Below are positions 35,268 to 43,866 of a stretch of DNA of 64,000 bases, piece by piece. Both the position numbers and the translations under genes were made by a program. This DNA comes from Streptomyces sp. BHT-5-2. Lineage in GTDB: Bacteria; Actinomycetota; Actinomycetes; Streptomycetales; Streptomycetaceae. Within the stretch, counting starts at the first letter, position 1. Every line of letters starts with the position of its first letter. The DNA is taken from positions 248,001-312,000 of the forward strand of contig NZ_CP081496.1 of NCBI RefSeq assembly GCF_019774615.1, given 5' to 3'. Below the pieces are notes generated by a model. That model searched no databases and was not told where the DNA came from. It saw only the letters and a list, made by a program, of their open reading frames with translations.

Positions 35268-37138
35268 CTCAACGTCTTCTCCGCCGCCGCCCAGCCACCA
35301 CCCCCACCACCAACGGTGCAGCCTTGCTGAACGCGCCTGGTCCCGAAGCCATCGAGGTGCACGCCCGCGCCCTGGCCATCGGCGCCCACCTGGCCACCAC
35401 CCTCGTGGTCACCGGCTACCCCGCGGAGGTCACCCCCGGCTGGCTCGCCCCCCTGCTGAACTTCCCAGGCCACCTCGACATCGCCCTGCACATCGAGCCC
35501 GTCCCCAACCCGGTGGCCGCCGCCGGCCTGAAGAAGCAGCGCGCCCGCCTGGAATCCGGCCGCCGCACCGGCTTCGATAAAGGCCGCCTGGACGACCCCG
35601 AGGTGGAGGCCGCTGCTGCGGACGCCACTGAACTCGCCTACCGCATCGCCCGCGGCGAAGGAAAACTCTTCCACCTCGCCCTGTACCTGACCGTGCACGC
35701 GCCGGACGAGGACACCCTCGCCGAGCAAGCCGCCGCCGTCCGCGCCATCGCCGAGTCACTCCTCATGACGGTCGCGCCCACGACCTACCGGGCGCTACCG
35801 GGCTGGCTGGCCACCCTGCCGCTCGGCCTCGACACCCTCAAGATCCGCCGCACCTTCGACACCGCCGCCCTCGCCACGTGCTTCCCCTTCACCAGCCCCG
35901 ACCTACCCGTCACCACAGGCGAGGACGGCACCACCACCGGGGTGCTGTACGGGCTGAACGCGGTCTCCGGTGCCCCCGTGATGTGGGATCGCTTCGCTCA
36001 GGACAACTACAACTCCATCACCCTGGCCCGCTCCGGCGCCGGCAAGTCCTACCTGGCCAAACTCGAACTACTGCGGCTGCTGTTCACTGGTGTCACCGCC
36101 TCGGTCCTCGACCCGGAGGACGAGTACGTCCGCCTCGCCGAGGCCGTCGGCGGGCACGTGGTGCGGCTGGGTACGGAAGGGGTATGCCTCAACCCCTTCG
36201 ACCTCCCGGTATCCGCACGCGACAGTGAAGACGCACTGACGCGGCGCGTGCTGTTCCTGCACACCTTCCTCACCGTCCTGCTCGGCACCGATCTGACCGC
36301 AGCGGACAAAGCGGTGCTCGACCAGGCGATCCTCGCCACCTACGCCCGTGTAGGGATCACTACCGACGTTCGCACCTGGGCCCGCACCCCGCCCACCCTC
36401 GCCGACCTGACCACCGCGCTCAACGAGGACGGGAGCGGAACGGCAGCGGACCTCGCCAACCGGCTCGCCCCCTACACCACCGGCTCGCACGCCCACCTGT
36501 TCAACGGTCCCAGCACCACTGCTACGTCCGGGCATCTGGTCGTCTACGCGCTCCTCGGCCTGCCAGAAGAGGTCACGGCCCCGGCGATGCTGCTCGCCCT
36601 GGACGCCATCTGGCGGCAAGTCACCTCCCGTCCGAACGCGGGCCGCCATCTGGTCGTGGTGGACGAGGCATGGCGGCTGATGCGCGACGGGGCCGGCGCC
36701 CGCTTCCTATTCCGCATGGCCAAAGCCGCCCGCAAGCGCTGGACCGGACTGGCAATCGTCACCCAAGACGCTGACGACGTGCTCGCCTCCCCTCTGGGCC
36801 GGGCCATCGTCTCCAACGCCGCCACCCAGATCCTGCTCCGCCAGGCCCCACAAGCCATCGACGTCATCAGCGAGACCTTCCATCTCTGCCACGGCGAGCG
36901 GGAGTTCCTGCTCTCGGCCTCCCGAGGCGAGGCACTGCTGCTGACCGGCGACCGCCGCCACAAAGTCGCCCTCACCAGCGTCGCCGCTCCGGGCGAACAC
37001 GAGGTGATCACGACAGACCCCAGCGAGCTGTTCACTGCGGCCACCTCTCAGCACCCAAGAGATGAGGGATCCGTCTACGCCGATGGCTGCGCACACGACA
37101 GCACCTGCGACGACGGCGACGAGAGGCGGATGCTGTGA
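35264..37138 (+). CDS. VirB4-like T4SS ATPase
   Basis: GTG 35264 overlaps the preceding stop. The 624-residue protein has an N-terminal TraC/VirB4-type segment and an ATPase domain. The ATPase carries ITLARSGAGKSYLAKLELL (Walker A, near residue 255), ASVLDPEDEYVRLAE, VCLNPFDLP, and Walker B HLVVVDEAWRLM near residue 465, followed by the ARKRWTGLAIVTQD sensor motif. This is the conserved energiser of conjugative T4SS. It should act at the inner face of the membrane with the VirB6-like and PrgI-like proteins. The frame is intact. Confidence 0.93.
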   Translation: MTQRLLRRRPATTPTTNGAALLNAPGPEAIEVHARALAIGAHLATTLVVTGYPAEVTPGWLAPLLNFPGHLDIALHIEPVPNPVAAAGLKKQRARLESGRRTGFDKGRLDDPEVEAAAADATELAYRIARGEGKLFHLALYLTVHAPDEDTLAEQAAAVRAIAESLLMTVAPTTYRALPGWLATLPLGLDTLKIRRTFDTAALATCFPFTSPDLPVTTGEDGTTTGVLYGLNAVSGAPVMWDRFAQDNYNSITLARSGAGKSYLAKLELLRLLFTGVTASVLDPEDEYVRLAEAVGGHVVRLGTEGVCLNPFDLPVSARDSEDALTRRVLFLHTFLTVLLGTDLTAADKAVLDQAILATYARVGITTDVRTWARTPPTLADLTTALNEDGSGTAADLANRLAPYTTGSHAHLFNGPSTTATSGHLVVYALLGLPEEVTAPAMLLALDAIWRQVTSRPNAGRHLVVVDEAWRLMRDGAGARFLFRMAKAARKRWTGLAIVTQDADDVLASPLGRAIVSNAATQILLRQAPQAIDVISETFHLCHGEREFLLSASRGEALLLTGDRRHKVALTSVAAPGEHEVITTDPSELFTAATSQHPRDEGSVYADGCAHDSTCDDGDERRML

Positions 37139-39548
37139 CCGGACCCGTGATGCGAGCCATCGCCCCGCCGGGCGGCCCCTTGGTGGACTTCCTCACCCAC
37201 CCCGAGACGTTCGCCCCCATCGCCCTCCACGCCACCCTCGCCTGGTGCACCGCGGCCGCGCCCGTCCTGATCCCCACCATCCTCCTGTCCGCAGCATGCG
37301 GATACGTAGCCCGGCGCCGTCTTCTACGTTCGCGCCGGCAGCGTCTCGCCGATGGTGCCCGCTGCGTGGAGATCCTCGCCCCGCCCCATGCCGCGCCCAA
37401 GGGCGGTGAGGTCCTGTGGGCCCAGCTCTCCGGTTTGCTGCGCCCGTGGTGGCGCCGCCTGACCACCGGCCAGCCCCACCTCGCCTTCGAATACACCTGG
37501 TCGCACAGCGGCCTACGCATCCGTATGTGGGTCCCGGGCACCGTCCCCGTGGGCCTGGTGTGCCGCGCCGTCGAAGCCGCCTGGCCCGGCGCCCACACCC
37601 GCGTCACCGCACCTGCTCCCCTCCTCCCGAACGCAGACGACGCCGTCTCCCGCACGGCCGGACGCCTGCGGCCGGCCCGCCCCGACGTTCTCCCCCTCCG
37701 CACCGACCACCCCACCGACCCCCTACGCGCCCTGCTCCAGGCCGCCACCGGCATGGCCGACCATGAATCGGCCTGCGTGCAGATCCTGGCCCGCCCCGCC
37801 ACCGGCCGCGCCCTGCGCCGCGCCCGCCACCAGGCAAGGCGACTCAAAGCCGGGCACGCCCCAGCCCGTCTTTCCACCCTGACCGCGCTTCTCCTCCACC
37901 GTGCCCAACCCGCCACCACCGGCAAGCAGGACCCCGACCACGGCACCGCCGTACGCCAGATGGTGGCCAAACAATCCGGCGCCCAGTGGCAGTGCACCCT
38001 CACCTACGCCGCCACCTGCTCACAAAAGACCGACCGCGCACAGGATGTGGCCCGCGGCCGGGCCCACGCCATCTCCTCCGCCTTCGGCCTGTACGCCGAC
38101 CGCAACTACCTCACCCGCACCCGCCTCCGTCACCCCGAACCACGCCTCACCGGCCGACAGTTCCCCGCCTCCCGCCCGGCGCTGCTCTCGGTACCGGAAC
38201 TCGCCGCCCTCGCCCACCTCCCCTACGACCCCGACGCCCCCGGCCTGCGCCGAGCCGGCGCCCGCTCCGTCCTCCCACCCCCACAGATCTCCAAGCCCAC
38301 CCCCGGCAATAGCATCAAACCCCTGGGCCACTCCGATACCGGCGCCCGCCGCGGCGTAGGTCTCGCCGTCGCCGACGCCCGCCACCACCTGCACGTCATG
38401 GGTGCAACCGGCTCCGGCAAGTCCACCCTCATCGCCAACCTCGTCCTCGACGACGTCCGCAATCACCGCGGCGTCATCGTCATCGACCCCAAAGGCGACC
38501 TGATCAACGACCTGCTGGACCGCCTGCCCGACACCTGCGCCGACCGCCTCGTCCTCATCGACCCCGACGACCCCCACACGCCCCCGTGCCTGAACGTGCT
38601 CGACGGCACCGACATCGATGTCGTCGTGGACAACATCACCGGCATCTTCCGCCGGATCTTCACCGCCTTCTGGGGACCGCGCACCGACGACATCATGCGC
38701 GCCGCCTGCCTGACCCTCCTCAAATACCGCAACCGCACCGGCCAGTTGGTCACTCTCGCCGATGTTCCCCGTCTGCTGGGCGAGTCCGCCTACCGGCTGC
38801 GTATCGTTCCGGCCCTCCAAGACCCTGTCCTGCGAGGGTTCTGGGCCTGGTACGAGTCGATGTCCGATCCCTCACGCGCCGCGGTGGTCGGACCGGTCAT
38901 GAACAAGCTGCGTGCGTTCCTGCTGCGCGACTTCGCCCGCCGCGCGATCGCCGCCGGCCCCTCCACTTTCAACCTCACCGGCGTCCTCAACGGCGGCATC
39001 CTCCTGGCCCGTCTCCCCAAAGGCGCCCTCGGCGAAGAGACCGCCCGTCTCCTTGGCTCCTTCATCGTCGCCGGCACCTGGCAAGCCGCCGCAGCCCGCG
39101 CCCGCACCCCGAACACCAACGCATCGACGCCACGCTCAGCATCGACGAGGCGCACAACTTCCTCGTCTTGCCCTACCCGTTGGAGGACATGCTCGCCGAG
39201 GCCCGCGGCTACCGCCTGTCCATGCTCCTGGCCCACCAACACCTCGCACAGCTCCCCCGCGACCTGCGCGAAGGCATCTCCGCCAACGCCCGCAACAAAG
39301 TCTTCTTCAACGCCTCCCCCGAGGACTCCAACGCACTGGAACGCCACACCCTGCCCACCCTCGCCGCCCACGGCCTCGCCCACCTCGGCCCCTACCAAGC
39401 CGCCGCCCACCTCCTGACCAACGGCGCGGAATCCACCGCCTTCACCCTCACCACCTACCCCCTGTCACCCGCCATTCCCGGCCGTGCCAAAGACCTGCGA
39501 ACCGCTGCTGCCTCCCGCACCGGCCCACGACAAGCCACCCGCCCCTGA
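37135..39548 (+). pseudogene. VirD4-like type IV coupling protein, frameshifted
   Basis: GTG 37135 overlaps the VirB4 stop. N-terminal membrane helix IALHATLAWCTAAAPVLIPTILLSAACGYVA is followed by a TraD/TraG-like ATPase with Walker [17 protein letters not shown] (near residue 425), VIVIDPKGDL and RPG-type pocket segments. In the starting frame the protein degenerates after ARTPNTN. The true continuation (RIDATLSIDEAHNFLVLPYP Walker B, GYRLSMLLAHQHLAQLP) lies in the next frame and runs to 39548. Adding one C to the CCCC run at about 39107-39110 restores a seamless reading ARTPEHQRIDAT. Without Walker B the product would not function, so transfer may be defective unless this is a sequence error. 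Confidence 0.85.
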
Positions 39549-39594
39549 CCAACCACCCCACCAGTCCCTTCGCCCTACCCCACGGTGATCCGCC

Positions 39595-40584
39595 ATGCCC
39601 GCACTCCCCCGCCCCGCCTCCGGCCCCGGCTCCCGCTACACCGCCCGCGCCGCCACCAGCCGCCCCCGCCCCACCCAACACACCGACATCGCCGCCCTCG
39701 CCCGCCGCCTCACCACCCGCGACCTCTGGCTGACCCGCATGCTCCACGAGCACCGCGTCCTGACCACCCACCAGATCACCCGCCTCGCCTACACCTCACT
39801 CCGCTCCGCCCAACGCCGCCTACGCACCCTCCACCACCACGCCGTCGTGGACTCCTTCCGCCCCCTGACCCAGACCGGCTCCGCCCCCGAGCACTACACC
39901 CTCGGCCCCGCCGGAGCCGCCCTCCTCGCCGCCCAGGCCGGTCTCGACCCCGAAGCCGTCGGCTGGCGCCCCACCCACACCGGCCGCATCGCCTACTCCC
40001 CCTCCCTCGGCCACGACCTCGGCGTCAACGACCTCCTCACCCACCTCGCCGCCCACACCCACACCACCCCCACCGCCAGCCTCTCCCTCGGGCTCTCCGA
40101 ACACTCCGCAGCCCGCCGCTGGGGCGACATCATCCGCCCCGACGCCTACGCCCACTACCACGGCGGCGACCGCCTGCTGCCCTTCTTCCTCGAATACGAC
40201 ACCGGCAGCCAACCCCTCGCCCGCGTCGAAGCCAAACTCGCCGGCTACGCCGCCTTCACCACCGCCACCGGCGCCCGCCCGGCCCTGCTCATCCACACCC
40301 GTACCCAGTCCCGTGACCAAGCCCTGCGGCACCGCCTCGCCAACACGGCAAGAGAGTTGGGGCTGAACGTGGCGACCTCATCCGGAGACTTCACAACCAG
40401 CGAACCCTGGGGCCCCTGGTGGGCACCACTCCAACCCGGCGCCCGCCGCACCACCCTCGCCGCCCTCACCGACCACTGGCCTGCCCTCAGCCCCGCCTCC
40501 GGCCTGGAACCGACCGACGCCGACACGCCCCTCACCCTTCCCGTACCCCCACAACCGCCCGCCGCCCCCAAGGCCGGATCGTGA
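39595..40584 (+). CDS. Replication-relaxation family protein
   Basis: The 329-residue protein starts at ATG 39595. The N-terminal winged helix (LTTRDLWLTRMLHEHRVLTTHQITRLAY, then RRLRTLHHHAVVDSFRP) is followed by an alpha/beta domain with GHDLGVNDLLTHLA, PDAYAHYHGG, FFLEYDTGSQPLARVEAKLAGYAAF and LLIHTRTQSRD, the Asp/Glu-Lys pattern of the Replic_Relax family found on actinobacterial plasmids and ICEs. It is thought to act in plasmid replication or DNA relaxation. It is the only relaxase-type candidate in the window. Confidence 0.88.
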   Translation: MPALPRPASGPGSRYTARAATSRPRPTQHTDIAALARRLTTRDLWLTRMLHEHRVLTTHQITRLAYTSLRSAQRRLRTLHHHAVVDSFRPLTQTGSAPEHYTLGPAGAALLAAQAGLDPEAVGWRPTHTGRIAYSPSLGHDLGVNDLLTHLAAHTHTTPTASLSLGLSEHSAARRWGDIIRPDAYAHYHGGDRLLPFFLEYDTGSQPLARVEAKLAGYAAFTTATGARPALLIHTRTQSRDQALRHRLANTARELGLNVATSSGDFTTSEPWGPWWAPLQPGARRTTLAALTDHWPALSPASGLEPTDADTPLTLPVPPQPPAAPKAGS

Positions 40585-41522
40585 GCTCCCTGCTCACAAA
40601 GGCGATCACCGGCATCGGCTGCACAATCCTGACCCTGCCACTCCTCGCCGCCCTCACCATCGCCGCAGCACTCGGCGGACTCTCCCCAAACACCAGCGCA
40701 CCGACCTCCCCGAGCACACACGCCCTCAACGACATCCCATCCCGCATGCTCGCCCTCTACCAACGCGCCGCCCTCGCCTGCCCCGGCCTGTCCTGGACCG
40801 TCCTCGCCGCCATCGGCAAGACCGAGACCGACCACGCCCGCCACCCCACCATGGTCTCCACCGCAGGCGCCGTCGGACCGATGCAGTTCTTGCCGTCCAC
40901 CTTCCAGGCCTACGCGCACCCCGTGCCCCCTGGAGGCCAGCAGCCACCAACACCCTGGGACCCGGTCGACGCGGTGTACGCCGCGGCCCGCCTGCTGTGC
41001 GCCAACGGCGCAAAGAACGGCAGCAACCTTCGGTCAGCAGTCTTCGCCTACAACCACTCTCATACCTACGTGGCCCAAGTGCTCACCACCGCCCGTACAT
41101 ACGCCACCGCCGCACCGGCCACAACCAACCCTGCTGCCAAGGCGATTGCCTTCGCCCGCGCCCAGCTCGGCACCCCCTACGTCTGGGGAGGAAACGGCCC
41201 CTCCGACGGCGGCTTCGACTGCTCCGGCCTCACCCAAGCCGCTTACCGCGCCGCAGGCATCCACCTCCCACGCGTGGCACAGGCTCAGTACGACGCCGAC
41301 CCCCACCTCCCCAAGCCCACTCAACTGCTCTCAGGCGACTTGTTGTTCTACGGAACCGGCCCCCACCGCATCACCCACGTCGCGGTCTACACCGGCAACG
41401 GGCAGGCGATCGACGCACCTCACCCCGGCGCCGTCGTCCGCCAAGGCCCCGCACGCACCACCACTCCCGCCTTCCAAGGAGCAACCAGACCTGGCGCCCG
41501 GCCCAGAGGCGGGGCCTGGTGA
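40581..41522 (+). CDS. Lytic transglycosylase / NlpC-P60 peptidoglycan hydrolase (VirB1-like)
   Basis: GTG 40581 overlaps the preceding stop. The 313-residue protein has a membrane or signal helix (IGCTILTLPLLAALTIAAALGG) and an SLT domain (about 50-150: LSWTVLAAIGKTETDHAR, GAVGPMQFLPSTF, NLRSAVFAYNHS). A C-terminal NlpC/P60 domain (about 190-300) has catalytic Cys in GGFDCSGLTQAAY and His in RITHVAVY. It should open glycan strands and peptide cross-links for the conjugation channel. Confidence 0.93.
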   Translation: MSSLLTKAITGIGCTILTLPLLAALTIAAALGGLSPNTSAPTSPSTHALNDIPSRMLALYQRAALACPGLSWTVLAAIGKTETDHARHPTMVSTAGAVGPMQFLPSTFQAYAHPVPPGGQQPPTPWDPVDAVYAAARLLCANGAKNGSNLRSAVFAYNHSHTYVAQVLTTARTYATAAPATTNPAAKAIAFARAQLGTPYVWGGNGPSDGGFDCSGLTQAAYRAAGIHLPRVAQAQYDADPHLPKPTQLLSGDLLFYGTGPHRITHVAVYTGNGQAIDAPHPGAVVRQGPARTTTPAFQGATRPGARPRGGAW

Positions 41523-42391
41523 AACAGATCGCCGCCCGCGAAGCAGTCCAACTCCTTCGCGCCATGACCCGAGTGCTGTGCATCGTCGGGTGCCTGGCGC
41601 TGGTCTTCACCACGGTCAACGTCACCCGCTTCGCCACCAGCCGCGACGTTCCCCTCCCCATCGCCGTCCTCCTCGACCCCATGATCGGCACCGCGCTCGC
41701 CGGCGTCCTCTACGTCGACGCACGTCTGGCCGCCTGGGGCATCACCCCACCCGCCTGGTCCACCACCCTCCGCTGGAGTGCCGGCTCCACCGCCGCCCTC
41801 ATGAACACCTGGCAAAGCCTCTGGCCCGACGGACACATCGGCTGGCCCCACCACGCCGACCCCGCAGCCGTCCTCCTCCACCTCACCCCCGCCCTCCTCC
41901 TCATCACCCTCACCGAAACCATCGCCGCCTACCGCCGCACCATCACCCACCTCCTCGACCAGACCACCTCCCCAAAACCGCCCACCGCCCACACCCTCCG
42001 ACCACCTATCGCCCCCACCACCCCGGCCGCCCAACCGCCGACCGCCCACCGTCCACCCGCATCCACTCCGGCCAGCGAAACCGACCGCTGTCCAAACGCA
42101 GTCACTACCCCGGCCAACACAAACAGGGACCCAGCCGGGCCCGAGACCGGCGACAACGCACCCAACCCCCAGCCCCCGCCCACCGACCGCCCACCGGTCG
42201 GAACCGGGGCGACAGACACCGACCTATGGCCGCACGCCGTCGCCCTCGACAACGCCGCCCGCGCCACCACCGGCAAACCGGTCACCGCCTGGCGGCTACG
42301 CAACGAACTCGGCGTCGGCTCCAACCGCGCCCGCCGACTCCACAACCAACTCCAAACCCACCGCACCGACCGCCCACCCCCGATCGGATGA
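41519..42391 (+). CDS. DUF2637-like membrane protein with C-terminal HTH-like segment
   Basis: GTG 41519 overlaps the preceding stop. The ~290-residue protein has four membrane helices in the first 145 residues (VLCIVGCLALVFTTVNVTRFA, PIAVLLDPMIGTALAGVLYVDARLAA, AAVLLHLTPALLLITLTETIAAY) as in DUF2637 proteins of Streptomyces plasmids. A Pro/Thr linker follows, then a small C-terminal domain, GKPVTAWRLRNELGVGSNRARRLHNQL, that looks like a DNA-binding HTH. It may tether DNA to the transfer site or act as a spread protein; the role is inferred. Confidence 0.78.
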   Translation: MKQIAAREAVQLLRAMTRVLCIVGCLALVFTTVNVTRFATSRDVPLPIAVLLDPMIGTALAGVLYVDARLAAWGITPPAWSTTLRWSAGSTAALMNTWQSLWPDGHIGWPHHADPAAVLLHLTPALLLITLTETIAAYRRTITHLLDQTTSPKPPTAHTLRPPIAPTTPAAQPPTAHRPPASTPASETDRCPNAVTTPANTNRDPAGPETGDNAPNPQPPPTDRPPVGTGATDTDLWPHAVALDNAARATTGKPVTAWRLRNELGVGSNRARRLHNQLQTHRTDRPPPIG

Positions 42392-42765
42392 ACCCGCCCC
42401 CGCCCACGGCACCGGGCGGATCACCGACCACCCGCACACCGGGACCGCCCTCCCACGCCCCGCCCCAACCGGGACACGCCACCCCCACTCTCCAAGCTTC
42501 GCTCCATCGACCGCACCAACCACTCCGACCAGCGGCGATTCCGGGAATCCCCTCGCTTGACATGGCCCACGGTTCGAGCGTCCATGGTCGTGGCCGCCGA
42601 GCCCAGTGGGTTCCCCCAGCGTGAACTCGCCCTCGTCACAGCCACGTTCGCCCGGATGAACGCGCCGCGCACGCGCCGGCGAACACCGCGGCCCGCCAAC
42701 GCAGCGCCGCACCCCGGCCGGGGACCTCAACCACCCACACTGCACTCGGAATCGAGGACCCCAAC
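42392..42765. other. Intergenic region, no gene
   Basis: This 374-bp C-rich stretch lies between two plus-strand genes. Open frames here are Pro/Arg-rich and lack ribosome sites. A promoter for the next gene may be present, but I cannot point to one. Confidence 0.45.
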
Positions 42766-43710
42766 ATGTCCGACACCAACCCCGACACCACACCCACCCC
42801 AGACAACGCCTCCGCCCCGGAACCGCCCACGGGCCTGACCGGCGCAGCCACCGCTGTCTACACCGAACTGATCGGCCGGACCGAACCCGTCACCGTCGCC
42901 GAACTCGCCCACGCCGCAGGCATCAGCCACTCCACCGCCGGACGCGCCGTAACCACCCTGGAGAAGGGTGGCCTCGCCGCCCGCACCCCCGGCGGCCACG
43001 ACGGCCCCCGCCGCATGCCCGACCTCTGGCACCCCGTACCCCCGACGCCCACCTCCGAGACCACCAACACGCCAGAACACGCCCCACAGCCCGCCGACAC
43101 GCAGCCGGAAAGCACTCCCACCGATTCCGCGGGACGCGTCGACGACGACGTAGAAGGCGATGAGGAAACGTCCGAGGACAGGACGTCCGGCACCGCCGCA
43201 GCCCCTGCCCCCGACAGTCCCAACCCCACCGTCACGGACGACACCGACCTGCCCACGGACACCCCGCCCGACGCCCCCGATACGTCGGCCGCCGACAACA
43301 CCGACCCCAGCACCGAGCCGGAAGCCGACGCCCCTCACGTAGAGGCGTCCCAGGGCATCGAGCAGCCCGACGGCAACGACAGCCAGGGAGACGGCCCGCA
43401 GAGCGGGGATGACAACGCCCCCGTGTCGAGCGAAGCCGCCGAGGCGCATAGGGCAGCGGCGCAACCGGCACCGACCAAGGATGGGCGGCTCGCACCAGGA
43501 GCGCTCCGGCAGATGGTCATCGACCACCTCCACGCACACCCCGACGAGGCTTTCACCGCCACCCGCATCAGCCGCGTCATCGAGAAGTCCTCCGGCGCCA
43601 TCGCCAACGCCCTTGTCAAACTGGTCGGTTCGGGAATCGCCGAACAGGTCACCGACCAGCCGCGAACCTTCCGGCTGGCCCAGGCCACCGGGGCGGCCGA
43701 CAACGGTTAG
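42766..43710 (+). CDS. Acidic protein with two winged-helix domains
   Basis: The 314-residue protein starts at ATG 42766. An N-terminal winged helix (about 25-85: TAVYTELIGRTEPVTVAELAHAAGISHSTAGRAVTTLEKGGLAAR) is followed by a very acidic Asp/Pro/Thr linker (about 95-235). A second winged helix (about 240-305) carries GALRQMVIDHLHAHPDEAFTATRISRVIEKSSGAIANALVKLV. The second domain resembles the N-terminal domain of the AAA ATPase at 54860-56053. It is probably a DNA-binding regulator or segregation-type protein of the element. Confidence 0.82.
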   Translation: MSDTNPDTTPTPDNASAPEPPTGLTGAATAVYTELIGRTEPVTVAELAHAAGISHSTAGRAVTTLEKGGLAARTPGGHDGPRRMPDLWHPVPPTPTSETTNTPEHAPQPADTQPESTPTDSAGRVDDDVEGDEETSEDRTSGTAAAPAPDSPNPTVTDDTDLPTDTPPDAPDTSAADNTDPSTEPEADAPHVEASQGIEQPDGNDSQGDGPQSGDDNAPVSSEAAEAHRAAAQPAPTKDGRLAPGALRQMVIDHLHAHPDEAFTATRISRVIEKSSGAIANALVKLVGSGIAEQVTDQPRTFRLAQATGAADNG

Positions 43711-43725
43711 CCACAAAACCGGACC

Positions 43726-43758
43726 GGGCGTACCCCGCGGACCAAGCGGGGTACGCCC
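43726..43758 (+). terminator. Strong hairpin ending the transfer region
   Basis: A perfect 13-bp inverted repeat (GGGCGTACCCCGC arms, 7-base loop) starts 16 bases after the winged-helix gene stop, between two converging genes. Confidence 0.9.
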
Positions 43759-43866
43759 TCGTGCGTCCTGGTCCCTCACGTGCCCAGCGAACGGAAGGTA
43801 TTCGTGTCAGGGGCCCGTCCCCTCACGTGGCGTCAACGCGCCCGTAAGTCTCGCTGGAGTGTCCTG

